DNA of 64,000 bases from Pseudomonas putida (GTDB lineage: Bacteria > Pseudomonadota > Gammaproteobacteria > Pseudomonadales > Pseudomonadaceae): assembly GCF_001636055.1 (NCBI RefSeq), contig NZ_CP011789.1:3038001-3102000 (forward strand), given 5' to 3'. The notes below the pieces were generated by a model. It searched no databases. It was not told the origin of the DNA and was given only the letters and a program-made list of their open reading frames with translations. Below are positions 17,840 to 26,796 of this stretch, piece after piece (the first letter of the stretch is position 1; every line of letters starts with the position of its first letter). A program made the position numbers and the translations under genes.

Positions 17840-18679
17840 TTACCGCAGGTCTGCCGCCGAGTGCCGCTCCGGCACCTGGCTTTGCTCGTCACCCCAGGTG
17901 CGGTTGACCCGGGTGCCGCGCTGCACGGCCGGGCGCTGGGCGATTTCTTCGGCCCAGCGCTGTACGTGCGGATATTCGTCCACCGCCAGGAATTCGGCCG
18001 CGCCGTACAGGTTGCCACGCACCAGCTGCCCATACCACGGCCATACGGCGATGTCGGCGATGCTGTACTCGTTGCCACCCAGGTAACGGCTCACCGCAAG
18101 GCGTCGCTCAAGCACGTCGAGCTGACGCTTGGCTTCCATGGTGAAGCGGTTGATGGCGTACTCGATCTTTTCCGGCGCATACACGTAGAAGTGGCCGAAA
18201 CCACCGCCCAGGTAAGGCGCCGAGCCCATCTGCCAGAACAGCCAGTTCAGGCTTTCGACGCGAGCGGCTGGGTCTTTCGGCAGGAAGGCACCGAACTTTT
18301 CCGCCAGGTACAGCAGGATCGAACCGGACTCGAACACCCGCACCGGCGGCTCGACGCTGCGGTCGAGCAGGGCCGGTATCTTGGAGTTCGGATTGACCTC
18401 GACGAAGCCGCTGGAGAACTGGTCGCCCTCACCAATGCGGATCAGCCAGGCGTCGTATTCAGCGCCGCTGTGCCCCAGGGCCAGCAGCTCTTCGAGCAGG
18501 ATCGTAACCTTGACGCCGTTGGGCGTGGCCAGCGAATAGAGTTGCAGGGGATGCTTGCCGACGGGCAGGTCCTTGTCGTGGGTGGGGCCGGCGATCGGGC
18601 GGTTGATGCTGGCGAACTGGCCGCCGGCTGCGGCGTCGTTCTTCCAGACCTTCGGTGGGACGTAGGGGCTGTTGCTCAT
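17840..18679 (-). CDS. yghU: YghU-type glutathione S-transferase / disulfide reductase
   Basis: A 279-residue protein in the YghU (Nu-class) GST family, which binds two glutathione molecules and reduces organic disulfides. The N-terminal extension (SNSPYVPPKVWKND, then GGQFASINRPIAGPT) is diagnostic. The thioredoxin-fold region contains LATPNGVKVTILLEEL and the cis-Pro NPNSKIPAL, with FESGSILLYLAEKFG closing the glutathione site. The C-terminal helical domain ends in NRTWGDE. The ATG at 18679 is preceded by AGGAGA; an upstream in-frame ATG at 18712 lacks both a ribosome binding site and similarity. Confidence 0.92.
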   Translation of the reverse strand: MSNSPYVPPKVWKNDAAAGGQFASINRPIAGPTHDKDLPVGKHPLQLYSLATPNGVKVTILLEELLALGHSGAEYDAWLIRIGEGDQFSSGFVEVNPNSKIPALLDRSVEPPVRVFESGSILLYLAEKFGAFLPKDPAARVESLNWLFWQMGSAPYLGGGFGHFYVYAPEKIEYAINRFTMEAKRQLDVLERRLAVSRYLGGNEYSIADIAVWPWYGQLVRGNLYGAAEFLAVDEYPHVQRWAEEIAQRPAVQRGTRVNRTWGDEQSQVPERHSAADLR

Positions 18680-18848
18680 CCGATGAAATCTCCTGATGGT
18701 CTTCGATCCCATTGCGATCGCCTGATGCGATCAGGGTGCGTTGGGTCAAGACTAGGGCAGGAGAAGTGGTCAAGGGAAGTGAAGTATTGCGCAGGGGTTA
18801 TAACCGCTGCGCGGCTGCCAGGGGCTTGCAGACGCGCAGCGGTCTGCA

Positions 18849-20051
18849 TCAGGCCACGGTGATCAAGGGGTCGGCTGCGGCTAGGGCGGCCGCGCGTTCG
18901 GCCGCTGGTGGGTAGATCCAGATGCTGTTGATCTGGCTCTTGAGTGCCTTGGCCTCGTGCTTGTCTTCCGGCGGGCTGACCTTGCGGTCCCAGCCTTCGG
19001 TGTACACCGCGCCCCACGCACCGAGGTCCAGGCAGGTCACGTACTTGGGCTGGCTGTAGGTCATCGGCGCCACGCCGATCAACTCGGCGGCGGCGTTGTT
19101 GCCGGCGTAGCGACCCAGCGGGATGGCGTGCTGGCACGACATCACCGCGAAATTGCCCACCTCGTCGCAGGCGGCATAGGCGACGTCACCTGCCGCGTAG
19201 ACCGCCGCATTGCCCTTGACCTTGAGGGTGCCGTCCACGTGCAGACGGCCCTGACGGTCGTGCTCGCCGCTGACCTGTGCGGTAAGTGGGTTGGCCACGA
19301 AGCCGACGGTCCAGATCACGGTATTGGCATCGATGCGCTGCCCGTTGTCCAGCGTGACGCCGGCGGCGTCCACTGCGGTTACTGATGCGCCGCAGATCCA
19401 CTCCACGCCCAACGCTTGCGATGCCTGGACGATCGCCGGGCTGATGCCGTCGCCCAGCGCAGCACCGATCCGTGCACCGCGATCGACCACCACCACACGA
19501 TGCTTGACCGGGTCGCCGAGGATCTTGCGCAGCCGTGCGGGGAGTTCAGTGGCCGTCTCTATACCGGTAAAGCCGCCGCCGGCAACCACCACGGTATTGC
19601 GCGCCGGTGTATCGGGTTGGGCAGGCAACGACTTGAGATGCTCTTCCAGGCGTGTGGCGCTGTCGATCTTGTCGACATCGAATACCCGCTCGATACCCGC
19701 AAGCGCCGGACGATTGAGGATGCTGCCGCACGCCATGATCAGCCGGTCGTAGGCCAGGGTCGCCTCGCTGCCATCTGCGCTGCGATAGCCGACGCGCTGG
19801 CCTGCTTCGTCGATGTGGTGGGCCGTACCTTGTACGAAGCGCACGTTTACTGCGTCAAACAGCGCCTGCAACGGTGCAGCCATCTGGTGAACGTCAGGCT
19901 CGTAGAAGCGTGGGCGGATGTGCAGCTCGGCCTGTGGTGCGAGCACCGTGATCTGGACGTCGTCGCGTCCGTGCAGGTCGAGCTGGCGCGCAGCGCCCAG
20001 GGCGCTCCAGAGGCCGGCAAAGCCTGCGCCGAGGATCAGGATCTGTTTCAT
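18849..20051 (-). CDS. NDH-2-like FAD/NAD(P)-dependent oxidoreductase
   Basis: A 400-residue flavoprotein with two dinucleotide-binding folds: FAD-binding ILGAGFAGLWSALG at the N-terminus and NAD(P)H-binding VVVAGGGFTGIETATE near residue 155. A third FAD contact is VYAAGDVAYA. The organisation is that of type II NADH dehydrogenases and related ferredoxin or quinone reductases, though the membrane-anchoring C-terminal helix of true Ndh is not evident. The ATG at 20051 gives MKQILILGAG. The frame is open upstream, but that stretch has no protein character. Physiological acceptor unknown. Confidence 0.82.
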   Translation of the reverse strand: MKQILILGAGFAGLWSALGAARQLDLHGRDDVQITVLAPQAELHIRPRFYEPDVHQMAAPLQALFDAVNVRFVQGTAHHIDEAGQRVGYRSADGSEATLAYDRLIMACGSILNRPALAGIERVFDVDKIDSATRLEEHLKSLPAQPDTPARNTVVVAGGGFTGIETATELPARLRKILGDPVKHRVVVVDRGARIGAALGDGISPAIVQASQALGVEWICGASVTAVDAAGVTLDNGQRIDANTVIWTVGFVANPLTAQVSGEHDRQGRLHVDGTLKVKGNAAVYAAGDVAYAACDEVGNFAVMSCQHAIPLGRYAGNNAAAELIGVAPMTYSQPKYVTCLDLGAWGAVYTEGWDRKVSPPEDKHEAKALKSQINSIWIYPPAAERAAALAAADPLITVA

Positions 20052-20283
20052 CGTTGTGCTCCTGGAAAATTCCGGATACCGCAAATTATGGGTGTTGTCG
20101 GAAACGGGCATGGCATGCGATGACGCAGGAAGGGTCGCTCGAACGGCTGGCGGCGCAGTGCGGTTCGCCTGACTGGCCGAAGTCGATGATGAGGCTTGCT
20201 GGCGTCGCACGGCCGTGGCCCGACAGGCGTAGCCGCAAGGCTCGATCTGTCACGGCGATGCTACGTGCGCTGCCGGGGTGGCC

Positions 20284-21345
20284 CTAGGTCAAAGATCCCT
20301 GGATTTCGGCCAGTGGCACGCTACGGGCGAAACGGGCGCGATAGTCGCGTGGGCTGACCTGCAGGTGGCGCTGAAAAGCCAGGCGCAGGCGTTCTTCGTT
20401 ACCGAAGCCGCACAGGCGGGCGATCTGCTCGATACGCTGCGCGGAGGACTCCAGCAGGCGGCGCGCGGCTTCCACGCGAAACAGCTCGAGGGTCTTGGCC
20501 GGGGTGCGACCGGTCTTTTGCTTGTACACCCGGGTGAAGTTGCGCAGGCTCATGTTCGCCTGGTCCGCCAAGCGCTCCACGCTCAGGCGCGGGTCGCCCA
20601 GGTTGTCGTTGATCCATAGGTGCAAGGCTTCGAAGGCGGCGCTGTCTTCACCCTGGACCTTGAGCAGTTGGCTGAACTGGGTCTGGCCGCCGGGCCGCTT
20701 GAGGAACACCACCAGTTCCCGTGCCACCTGCATGGCGACCTCCCGGCCACAGTCGGCCTCGACCAAGGCCAGTGCCAGGTCGATGCCGGCGCTGACGCCG
20801 GCCGAGGTCCACAAATGCTCCTGTTTGACGAAGATCGACTCGGCATCGACCTGTACCTCAGGGAACAGCCGCTGCAGGTCGTCGCACATCGCCCAGTGGG
20901 TGGCGGCACGACGCCCCTGCAGTAAACCGGCCGCGGCAAGCAGGAAGGTGCCGCTGCACACCGATGCCGTGCGTCGTGCCTTGTGGCTGGCGTGTCGCAG
21001 AGCTTCGATCAACTCGCCCTGGTCAGGCAGCAGCCCGATCATCTGCGGAGCACCGGGCACCACCAGCGTATCCAGGGCCTGATCGAGCAGGACTTGCAGG
21101 CATTCGCTGGCCACCGCCAGGCCCTCGGCTGTGGTGATCAGCCCGCCGCCAAGACTTGCCGTACGCACTTCATAACCTGGCAGCCCTCGTTCGTTGCGGG
21201 CCTTGCTCGCCGCCCAGAACACGGTCTGTGCGCCCGTCAGGTCAAGCAGGCCCATTTGCGGGTAGGCGAGGAACAGCACCCGACGCGGCAGGTCGTGGCA
21301 GACGTGGGGGGTATCCGGGAAGCTGGCGGGATGGGTCATGAGCAT
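20284..21345 (-). CDS. GlxA-family transcriptional regulator (DJ-1/PfpI domain plus AraC HTH)
   Basis: A 353-residue regulator. Residues about 20-190 form a class I glutamine amidotransferase-like (DJ-1/PfpI) sensor with the nucleophile-elbow sequence ASVCSGTFLLAAAGLL. Residues about 245-345 are an AraC/XylS DNA-binding domain with two HTHs (LADQANMSLRNFTRVYKQKTG and IARLCGFGNEERLRLAFQRH). GbdR and CdhR, the activators of glycine betaine and carnitine catabolism in Pseudomonas, have this architecture. It sits directly downstream of cntB on the same strand, so control of the carnitine genes is plausible but unproven. Start could also be the ATG at 21339. Confidence 0.85.
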   Translation of the reverse strand: MLMTHPASFPDTPHVCHDLPRRVLFLAYPQMGLLDLTGAQTVFWAASKARNERGLPGYEVRTASLGGGLITTAEGLAVASECLQVLLDQALDTLVVPGAPQMIGLLPDQGELIEALRHASHKARRTASVCSGTFLLAAAGLLQGRRAATHWAMCDDLQRLFPEVQVDAESIFVKQEHLWTSAGVSAGIDLALALVEADCGREVAMQVARELVVFLKRPGGQTQFSQLLKVQGEDSAAFEALHLWINDNLGDPRLSVERLADQANMSLRNFTRVYKQKTGRTPAKTLELFRVEAARRLLESSAQRIEQIARLCGFGNEERLRLAFQRHLQVSPRDYRARFARSVPLAEIQGSLT

Positions 21346-21376
21346 GTCGACGCTGGAAGGACGTCTACATGGTACT

Positions 21377-21400
21377 GCACCGCGGGCGAGGCCGCGGTGC
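21377..21400 (-). terminator. hairpin downstream of cntB
   Basis: A 9-bp perfect stem, GCACCGCGG with CCGCGGTGC and a 6-nt loop, between the cntB stop and the GlxA-family regulator start. It lacks a clear T-run, so it may only attenuate read-through. Confidence 0.45.
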
Positions 21401-21421
21401 CGAGCTGCCGGGTGGCGTACC

Positions 21422-22396
21422 TTACAGGTCCAGCACCAGCCGTGCGCTGCGCGCGCGCGACACGCACAGCATCATGGTCTGCTGCGAGGCTTTTTCCTCA
21501 TCGCTCAGGTACTGGTCGAAATGTTCGGCTTCGCCTTCGAGAATGGCCGTCTCGCAGGTGCCGCACACACCTTCGCGGCACAGGCACTCGACCTTGGCCG
21601 CCTTGGACTTCTCGATGGCCTGGAGGATGGTCATGCCTTGCTCGACTTCAAGTTCGGTGCCCGAGCGCGCCAGCACCACGGTGAAAGCGCTGCCGGCGGC
21701 AGGGACGGCAGCGGCGAACTGCTCCCGGTGCACGCGTGACTCGGCGATCCCGGCCGCTGCGGCACTGGCGATCACTGCGTCGATCAGCGGCTTGGGGCCG
21801 CAGACATAAAGGTGCGCATCATCGGGCAGGTTGGCGCAGAGGGCGGCCAGGTCAAGCTTGCGCTCGAGGCTGTCGATGTAGAACCGTGTGCTGTGCGCAT
21901 GCGGGCCATTTTCCAGGTCGGCCTGGAAGGCGCCGTGCTCGGGGGCGCGGAAGGCGTAGTGCAATTCATAGGGCGTCGCGCCGCCTTCGAGTTCGTGCAG
22001 CTGCGCCAGGAACGGGGTAATGCCGATGCCGCCGGCGATCAACACATGGCGACCGGCCTCCGGCTCCAGGGCGAACAGGTTGTTGGGGCTGGAGATGGTC
22101 AGCTCGCTGCCCACCTCCACCTGGTGATGCATGAACGCCGAGCCGCCCTTGGACTGCTCCTCGAGGCGCACGCCGATCTGGTAGCTGGACAGTTCGCGCG
22201 GATCGCTCATCAGTGAGTAGGCATTGCTGAACTGGCGCCCGTCGGCACCTTGCATCTGCACGATGACGTGGCTGCCACCGGTGAAGGCCGGCAGGGCGGC
22301 GCCGTCGGCGCGGGCCAGGGTGAAGCGCTTGATCAGCGGGGTGGCTTGCTCCACGCCGGTGACCTTTACCTTGAACATCTCGTATTGCTTGGCCAT
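21422..22396 (-). CDS. cntB: carnitine monooxygenase reductase subunit (YeaX/CntB)
   Basis: A 324-residue reductase that passes electrons from NAD(P)H through FMN and a plant-type 2Fe-2S cluster to the CntA oxygenase. In order: a flavin-binding barrel (YSLMSDP, FTGGSHVIVQM), an NAD-binding domain (IAGGIGITPFLAQL, YVCGPKPLID) and a C-terminal ferredoxin domain with the cysteine motif CLCREGVCGTC and a distal Cys in MMLCVSRA. The order and sequence match E. coli YeaX closely along the whole length. The start is set at the ATG at 22396, giving MAKQYEMF. It lies 60 bp downstream of cntA and is presumably cotranscribed with it. Confidence 0.93.
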   Translation of the reverse strand: MAKQYEMFKVKVTGVEQATPLIKRFTLARADGAALPAFTGGSHVIVQMQGADGRQFSNAYSLMSDPRELSSYQIGVRLEEQSKGGSAFMHHQVEVGSELTISSPNNLFALEPEAGRHVLIAGGIGITPFLAQLHELEGGATPYELHYAFRAPEHGAFQADLENGPHAHSTRFYIDSLERKLDLAALCANLPDDAHLYVCGPKPLIDAVIASAAAAGIAESRVHREQFAAAVPAAGSAFTVVLARSGTELEVEQGMTILQAIEKSKAAKVECLCREGVCGTCETAILEGEAEHFDQYLSDEEKASQQTMMLCVSRARSARLVLDL

Positions 22397-22456
22397 GGCG
22401 TACCTCGACAGCAAAGCCCCGCGCCAGGCCCTGGCGCGGGACGAACTTCAGGGAAA

Positions 22457-23578
22457 TCAGTCGTCCAGGTGGGCGACGGCGATCAGGTTGTGGAAGTGGG
22501 CAATACCGTGCTCGCTGACCCCGCTGCGCTGCTGGTCGACCATGATCCGGCCCTGGCCACGGTAGCCGCGGGACTTCAGGCCCTTCTGCACGCTTTCCAC
22601 CAGGCGCAAGTCTTCTGGGCGGAACACTTCGCGGTACCAGTCGATGAGTTTTTGCTGCTCTTCGCTGATGTCCTTGTTGAGGAAGTAGATGTCGTAGTGT
22701 TGCAGGGTGGTTTCGGCATCGACCGGGAACTCGTAGATCACGGTCATGAAGTCGGCCCCTGGCGGTACGTTGAACATGGTGCACGGCCAGGCCCAGAAGC
22801 CGGCGAAGGACGGATCCTTGACCGATTCGTCGAACGTGAACGACTGCTCCGAAGGTGTCGCCACCCCGTACTGCAGGGTCCAGTTGCCGTGCAGGCTATG
22901 GCTGTACTGGCCGACGTCGACCGACGCGGAGAAACCAGGATGGGCCGGGGCGCAGTGGTAGCACTCCAGGTAGTTGTCGACGATGGATTTCCAGTTGGCC
23001 GGGGTGTCGCTGACGAAGCGCGCAGCCAGGTGCAGGTCGTCGATCACCGGGCAGGCCGCGCGCATGCGCTGCTGCAGGCCTGGAAGCTGGTCTTCGACGG
23101 AGCCTGCATCGTTGTCCATGTTGATGAAGATGAAGCCTGCGTACTCTTCAACGCGCAGCTGCACCAGGGTGGAGTTCTGCTTGTCGAAGTTGACCACGTT
23201 CTCGCAGTTGCGCGCATGGGCCAGTTCGCCGTCGAGCTTGAAGGTCCAGGCGTGGTAGGGGCAGGTGATGACGTTCTTGGCCTTGCCGCTGCCTTCGAGC
23301 AACTGATGGCCGCGGTGCGGGCAGACGTTATAGAAGGCGCGCAGTACATCGTCGCGGCCGCGCACGACGATGATGCTTTCGCCGATCACTTCGCGGGTGA
23401 TGTAGGCATTCTTCTCGGCAACCTCGCTACCGTGGCCGACACAGATCCAGCTGCGGGCAAAGATCGCTTCCTTTTCGTGCTCGAACACCGAGGCCTTGGT
23501 ATAGAAGTTGGCCGGGAGGGTATAGGCCTCTTCAGGGTTGGTGCAGAAGTCGGCGGGCAGGCGTTTGAAATCGTTCAT
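22457..23578 (-). CDS. cntA: carnitine monooxygenase oxygenase subunit (YeaW/CntA)
   Basis: A 373-residue Rieske oxygenase. With CntB it cleaves carnitine to trimethylamine and malic semialdehyde. The Rieske 2Fe-2S ligands are Cys86 and His88 (CPHRGH) and Cys106 and His109 (CPYHAW). The mononuclear iron site is in NYLECYHCAPAH (His208, His213). The residue bridging the two centres is Glu205, not the Asp found in most Rieske oxygenases; this Glu is characteristic of CntA/YeaW. Similarity to E. coli YeaW extends over the whole protein. The upstream region contains two GTTAAC sites. Confidence 0.94.
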   Translation of the reverse strand: MNDFKRLPADFCTNPEEAYTLPANFYTKASVFEHEKEAIFARSWICVGHGSEVAEKNAYITREVIGESIIVVRGRDDVLRAFYNVCPHRGHQLLEGSGKAKNVITCPYHAWTFKLDGELAHARNCENVVNFDKQNSTLVQLRVEEYAGFIFINMDNDAGSVEDQLPGLQQRMRAACPVIDDLHLAARFVSDTPANWKSIVDNYLECYHCAPAHPGFSASVDVGQYSHSLHGNWTLQYGVATPSEQSFTFDESVKDPSFAGFWAWPCTMFNVPPGADFMTVIYEFPVDAETTLQHYDIYFLNKDISEEQQKLIDWYREVFRPEDLRLVESVQKGLKSRGYRGQGRIMVDQQRSGVSEHGIAHFHNLIAVAHLDD

Positions 23579-23601
23579 GGCTGTCTCTCGGTTTTATTTT
23601 G

Positions 23602-23625
23602 GTTAACGCGTATCTGTCAGTTAAC
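23602..23625. promoter_or_regulatory. GTTAAC half-site pair upstream of cntA
   Basis: GTTAAC occurs at 23602-23607 and 23620-23625, 18 bp apart, 24 to 47 bp upstream of cntA. The same hexamer with the same spacing occurs before the BCCT transporter gene. It is a candidate operator of a common regulator. Confidence 0.5.
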
Positions 23626-23666
23626 AATCAGGGCAAAAAAATTTTCGATCCCGTGTCGAGCATCTT

Positions 23667-23698
23667 CGTAGGAGCGGGCTTGCCCGCGAAGGGCCCGC
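23667..23698. repeat. single REP-type repeat
   Basis: The core ggagcgggcttgcccgcgaa matches the Pseudomonas REP element and can fold as a short hairpin. It sits between the BCCT gene stop and the cntA promoter. Confidence 0.65.
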
Positions 23699-23723
23699 CC
23701 ACTCACCACATACTCACCGGCGA

Positions 23724-25322
23724 TCAGTGAACCGTCGCCGCGCTGCGCGGTGCTTTCGCGGGCGCTTGCTCACCGGCCAGGCGTGCCGCTTCTTCCTCGA
23801 TGCGGTAGGCCGGCATGTCGCCGTAGTCCGCGGCAAGCCATTTGAAGAATCCGTAGATCTTCACCAGCAGGATCACCATGAACGGTATCGCGGTCAGGAC
23901 CACTGCGGTCTTCATGGTCGACAGCGAGGCCTTGGCGAACAGCATGGCCAGCGGTACCAGGGTCAGCACTACACACCAGAACAGGCGCAGGGTCGGGCTT
24001 GGATCATCGCCTTCACGAAGGTTGCGGGTGCTGGTCGCGGCCACGGCATAGGCGGCGGCGTCCATGTGCGAGGCACAGAACACGGCCATGATGAACAGGT
24101 ATGCCGCCAGGAACAGCGTGCCCCACGGCAACGCCAGCAGCAGGTCGGTTACCGCTGCTTCGCCGCCCAGTTCACTGAGCATCTTCGGCACGTCGATCTG
24201 ACCGTTGATGAACTGGTGCATGCTGTAGCTTTCCAGCGCGCCGAAGAAGAACCAGCAACCGAAGCTGCCGCCCATCAGCAGGGCGAACACCACTTCCTTG
24301 ATCTGCCGGCCGCGCGATACACGGGCGACGAACATGGCAACGCCTGGGGCATAGGATACCCACCACAGCCAATAGAACACTGTCCAGTTGCGGGTGAAGG
24401 CGCCGTCGCCGGCCGGGTCGGTGAACAGGCTCATGTGCACGTAGTGCTGGAACATCAGGCCGACGGCGTTGGCCGTGTTGTTGATGGTGAACTGGGTCGG
24501 GCCGACCAGCAGCACCACGCCGGCGAACACCAGGGCGCCGATGCAGACCATCTTCGACAGGCGCTGCAGGCCGCCATCGATACCGATGTAGGAGCTGAGC
24601 GAGAACAGCAGCGCCACCGCGCCGATCACCAGCAGTTGCACGGTGAAAGTGTTGGGGGTGCCGGCCAGGTCCGACAGGCCGCGGGTCAGGGTCGAGGCGG
24701 TCAATGCCAGCGACACGGTCAGCGCGCCCATCATGGTCAGCAGGAAGATCAGGTCCACTGCGCGGCCAACGGGGCCGGTGGCCTTGAAGCCGGTCACCGC
24801 TTCGATGATCGAGGCCAGGTTCAGGCCGGTCTTCTTGCGTACGTGGAAGTGGTAGGCCAGGGCCAGCGATGCCAAGGCGTAGATCGACCAGGCGCTGATG
24901 CCCCAGTGGAAGAACGAGTAGCTGACGCTGTATTCCAGGGCCTGGGCGGACATCGGTGCGATGTTCAGGCCGGGTGTCTGGTAGTAGTAGGCCCATTCCA
25001 TCACGCCCCAGTACAGGGTCGAGGACCCCATGCCAGCGCAGATGAACATGAACACCCAGGTGGTGGTGGCATATTCGGGTTTGCCACTGCCCAGGCGGAT
25101 GTTGCCGTACTTGCTGAAGGCGATGTACAGCACCGCGAGGGTGCTGGCGAACACCAGCACCTGAACGCTGGTGCCGAAGGTACGGGTGGACAGTTCGAAC
25201 AGCTGGTTGGCCATGCCTTCTGCCTGAACAGGGAAGGCTGCGAGGCCGATCACGGTGAGCAGTACAGCAAGCAGGCTCATGGCAATCAGGAACACGTCGA
25301 TCTTTTTGTTATCGGGGGACAT
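23724..25322 (-). CDS. BCCT-family transporter of the carnitine cluster (YeaV-like)
   Basis: A 532-residue transporter with twelve hydrophobic segments. The BCCT signature is seen in [25 protein letters not shown], preceded by [17 protein letters not shown]. Unlike BetT it has only a short hydrophilic C-terminus. Its place upstream of cntA-cntB, as in the E. coli yeaVWX order, makes carnitine or a related betaine the likely substrate. The ATG at 25322 follows GGAG. Its promoter region has three TTAAC-containing sites matching those before cntA. Confidence 0.88.
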   Translation of the reverse strand: MSPDNKKIDVFLIAMSLLAVLLTVIGLAAFPVQAEGMANQLFELSTRTFGTSVQVLVFASTLAVLYIAFSKYGNIRLGSGKPEYATTTWVFMFICAGMGSSTLYWGVMEWAYYYQTPGLNIAPMSAQALEYSVSYSFFHWGISAWSIYALASLALAYHFHVRKKTGLNLASIIEAVTGFKATGPVGRAVDLIFLLTMMGALTVSLALTASTLTRGLSDLAGTPNTFTVQLLVIGAVALLFSLSSYIGIDGGLQRLSKMVCIGALVFAGVVLLVGPTQFTINNTANAVGLMFQHYVHMSLFTDPAGDGAFTRNWTVFYWLWWVSYAPGVAMFVARVSRGRQIKEVVFALLMGGSFGCWFFFGALESYSMHQFINGQIDVPKMLSELGGEAAVTDLLLALPWGTLFLAAYLFIMAVFCASHMDAAAYAVAATSTRNLREGDDPSPTLRLFWCVVLTLVPLAMLFAKASLSTMKTAVVLTAIPFMVILLVKIYGFFKWLAADYGDMPAYRIEEEAARLAGEQAPAKAPRSAATVH

Positions 25323-25399
25323 CAATTGTCTCCTGGAGCTTTTCTTGTAGTAGGAGTCAGGCGTTGGGGAAGTCCGTATCGGTGAGGCTTTTTACTCTG

Positions 25400-25433
25400 T
25401 TAACCATTGATTAACACAAATCCATTGGTTAAC
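25400..25433. promoter_or_regulatory. TTAAC site cluster upstream of the BCCT transporter gene
   Basis: GTTAAC at 25400-25405 and 25428-25433 and ATTAAC at 25410-25415. The last two belong to an 11-bp direct repeat, CATTGRTTAAC, with copies 18 bp apart (25405 and 25423). The spacing equals that of the pair before cntA. Confidence 0.5.
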
Positions 25434-25608
25434 GAAAAGTGTGCATGGATTTATCGAGGGCCGCAAGAGGATCGTCGGACAATCCTGATGGCGGGTTTTG
25501 TGGCGATGTGGTCAAAGCGAGGCTGGTGCAGTTTGGTGAGCGCGCGGAGCCCGCTCAATCCCTATGAGAGCGGCGACCTGCCGCTCTCACGGATATCCAT
25601 ACTGCTGG

Positions 25609-26700
25609 TCAGGCGCCGAGCAGCTCGGCGATGGCCTTGCCGACCTCCTGGGTCGAACGGCTGCCGCCCATGTCGCGGGTGGTGTCGCCGTTGGCGATCA
25701 CGGTCTCGATGGCCTTGAGGATGTCGTCGTGAGCGGCCTGATAGCGCGCGTCGTCGCCGTCCTTGCCGAGGAACTCGAGCATCAGCGCGCCGGACCAGAT
25801 CATCGCGATCGGGTTGGCGATGTTCTTGCCGTAGATGTCTGGCGCCGACCCATGTACCGGCTCGAACAGCGACGGGAACTTGCGTTCGGGGTTGAGGTTG
25901 GCCGAGGGCGCGATGCCGATGGTGCCGGCGCACGCCGGGCCCAGGTCGGAGAGGATGTCGCCAAACAGGTTGGAGGCCACCACCACGTCGAAACGCTCTG
26001 GCTGCAGCACGAAGCGTGCGCAGAGAATGTCGATGTGCTGCTTGTCCCAGCTGATCTCGGGGTAGTGCGCGGCCATTGCGGTGGTGCGCTCGTCCCAGTA
26101 GGGCATGCTCACGGCCATGCCGTTGGACTTGGTCGCCGAGGTCACGTGCTTGCGCTCGCGGGTCTGGGCGACTTCGAACGCGTGCTTGAGGATGCGGTCG
26201 ACGCCGCGGCGGGTGAACACCGATTCCTGCAGCACGAATTCGTTATCGGTGCCTTCGAACATGCGTCCGCCGAGCGAGGAGTACTCACCCTCGGTGTTCT
26301 CGCGGATCACCACGAAGTCGATATCACCCGGCTGCTTGTTGGCCAGTGGGCAGGGCACGCCAGGGAACAGGCGCACCGGGCGGATGTTGACGTACTGATC
26401 GAAGTCGCGGCGGAACTTGAGCAGCGAGCCCCACAGCGAGATGTGGTCGGGAACCTTGTCTGGCCAGCCGACGGCACCGAAGAACAGCGCATCGAAGCCC
26501 TTGAGCTGTTCGAACCAGTCATCGGGCATCATCTTGCCGTGGGCCAGGTAGTAGTCGCAGCTGGCCCATTCGAAGAACTCGAATTGCAGGTCCAGGCCGT
26601 GCTTGCGTGCCGCGGCCTCGACCACGCGGATGCCTTCGGGGAGGACTTCGTTGCCGATGCCGTCACCCGGGATGGCGGCGATTTTGAAGGTCTTGGTCAT
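25609..26700 (-). CDS. dmlA: D-malate dehydrogenase (decarboxylating), DmlA/YeaU
   Basis: A 363-residue member of the isopropylmalate/isocitrate dehydrogenase family that oxidises and decarboxylates D-malate to pyruvate with NAD+, and often also accepts tartrate. Visible are the N-terminal IAAIPGDGIGNEVLPEG, the substrate-binding arginines in LLKFRRDFDQYVNIRPVRL, the catalytic region VVIRENTEGEYSS, the metal-binding Asp in ASNLFGDILSDLG, and the NAD site EPVHGSAPDIYGKNIANP. The protein is near-colinear with E. coli YeaU. Start at ATG 26700 gives MTKTFKI; an alternative is ATG 26709. It is divergent from dmlR. Confidence 0.93.
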   Translation of the reverse strand: MTKTFKIAAIPGDGIGNEVLPEGIRVVEAAARKHGLDLQFEFFEWASCDYYLAHGKMMPDDWFEQLKGFDALFFGAVGWPDKVPDHISLWGSLLKFRRDFDQYVNIRPVRLFPGVPCPLANKQPGDIDFVVIRENTEGEYSSLGGRMFEGTDNEFVLQESVFTRRGVDRILKHAFEVAQTRERKHVTSATKSNGMAVSMPYWDERTTAMAAHYPEISWDKQHIDILCARFVLQPERFDVVVASNLFGDILSDLGPACAGTIGIAPSANLNPERKFPSLFEPVHGSAPDIYGKNIANPIAMIWSGALMLEFLGKDGDDARYQAAHDDILKAIETVIANGDTTRDMGGSRSTQEVGKAIAELLGA

Positions 26701-26796
26701 GACGTGCATCTCGTGTGTGGGAACAGATGTGGCTCATGCTATAAGGAGGCGATTCAGAGATAATCCATCCATTCATTTATTCTTAGTGTACGTATC

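Noticed and set aside
23727..25385. 552-codon open frame antisense to the BCCT transporter
   Set aside because: The translation is an Arg/Gln/Gly/His-rich mirror of transmembrane codons, typical of an antisense artefact.
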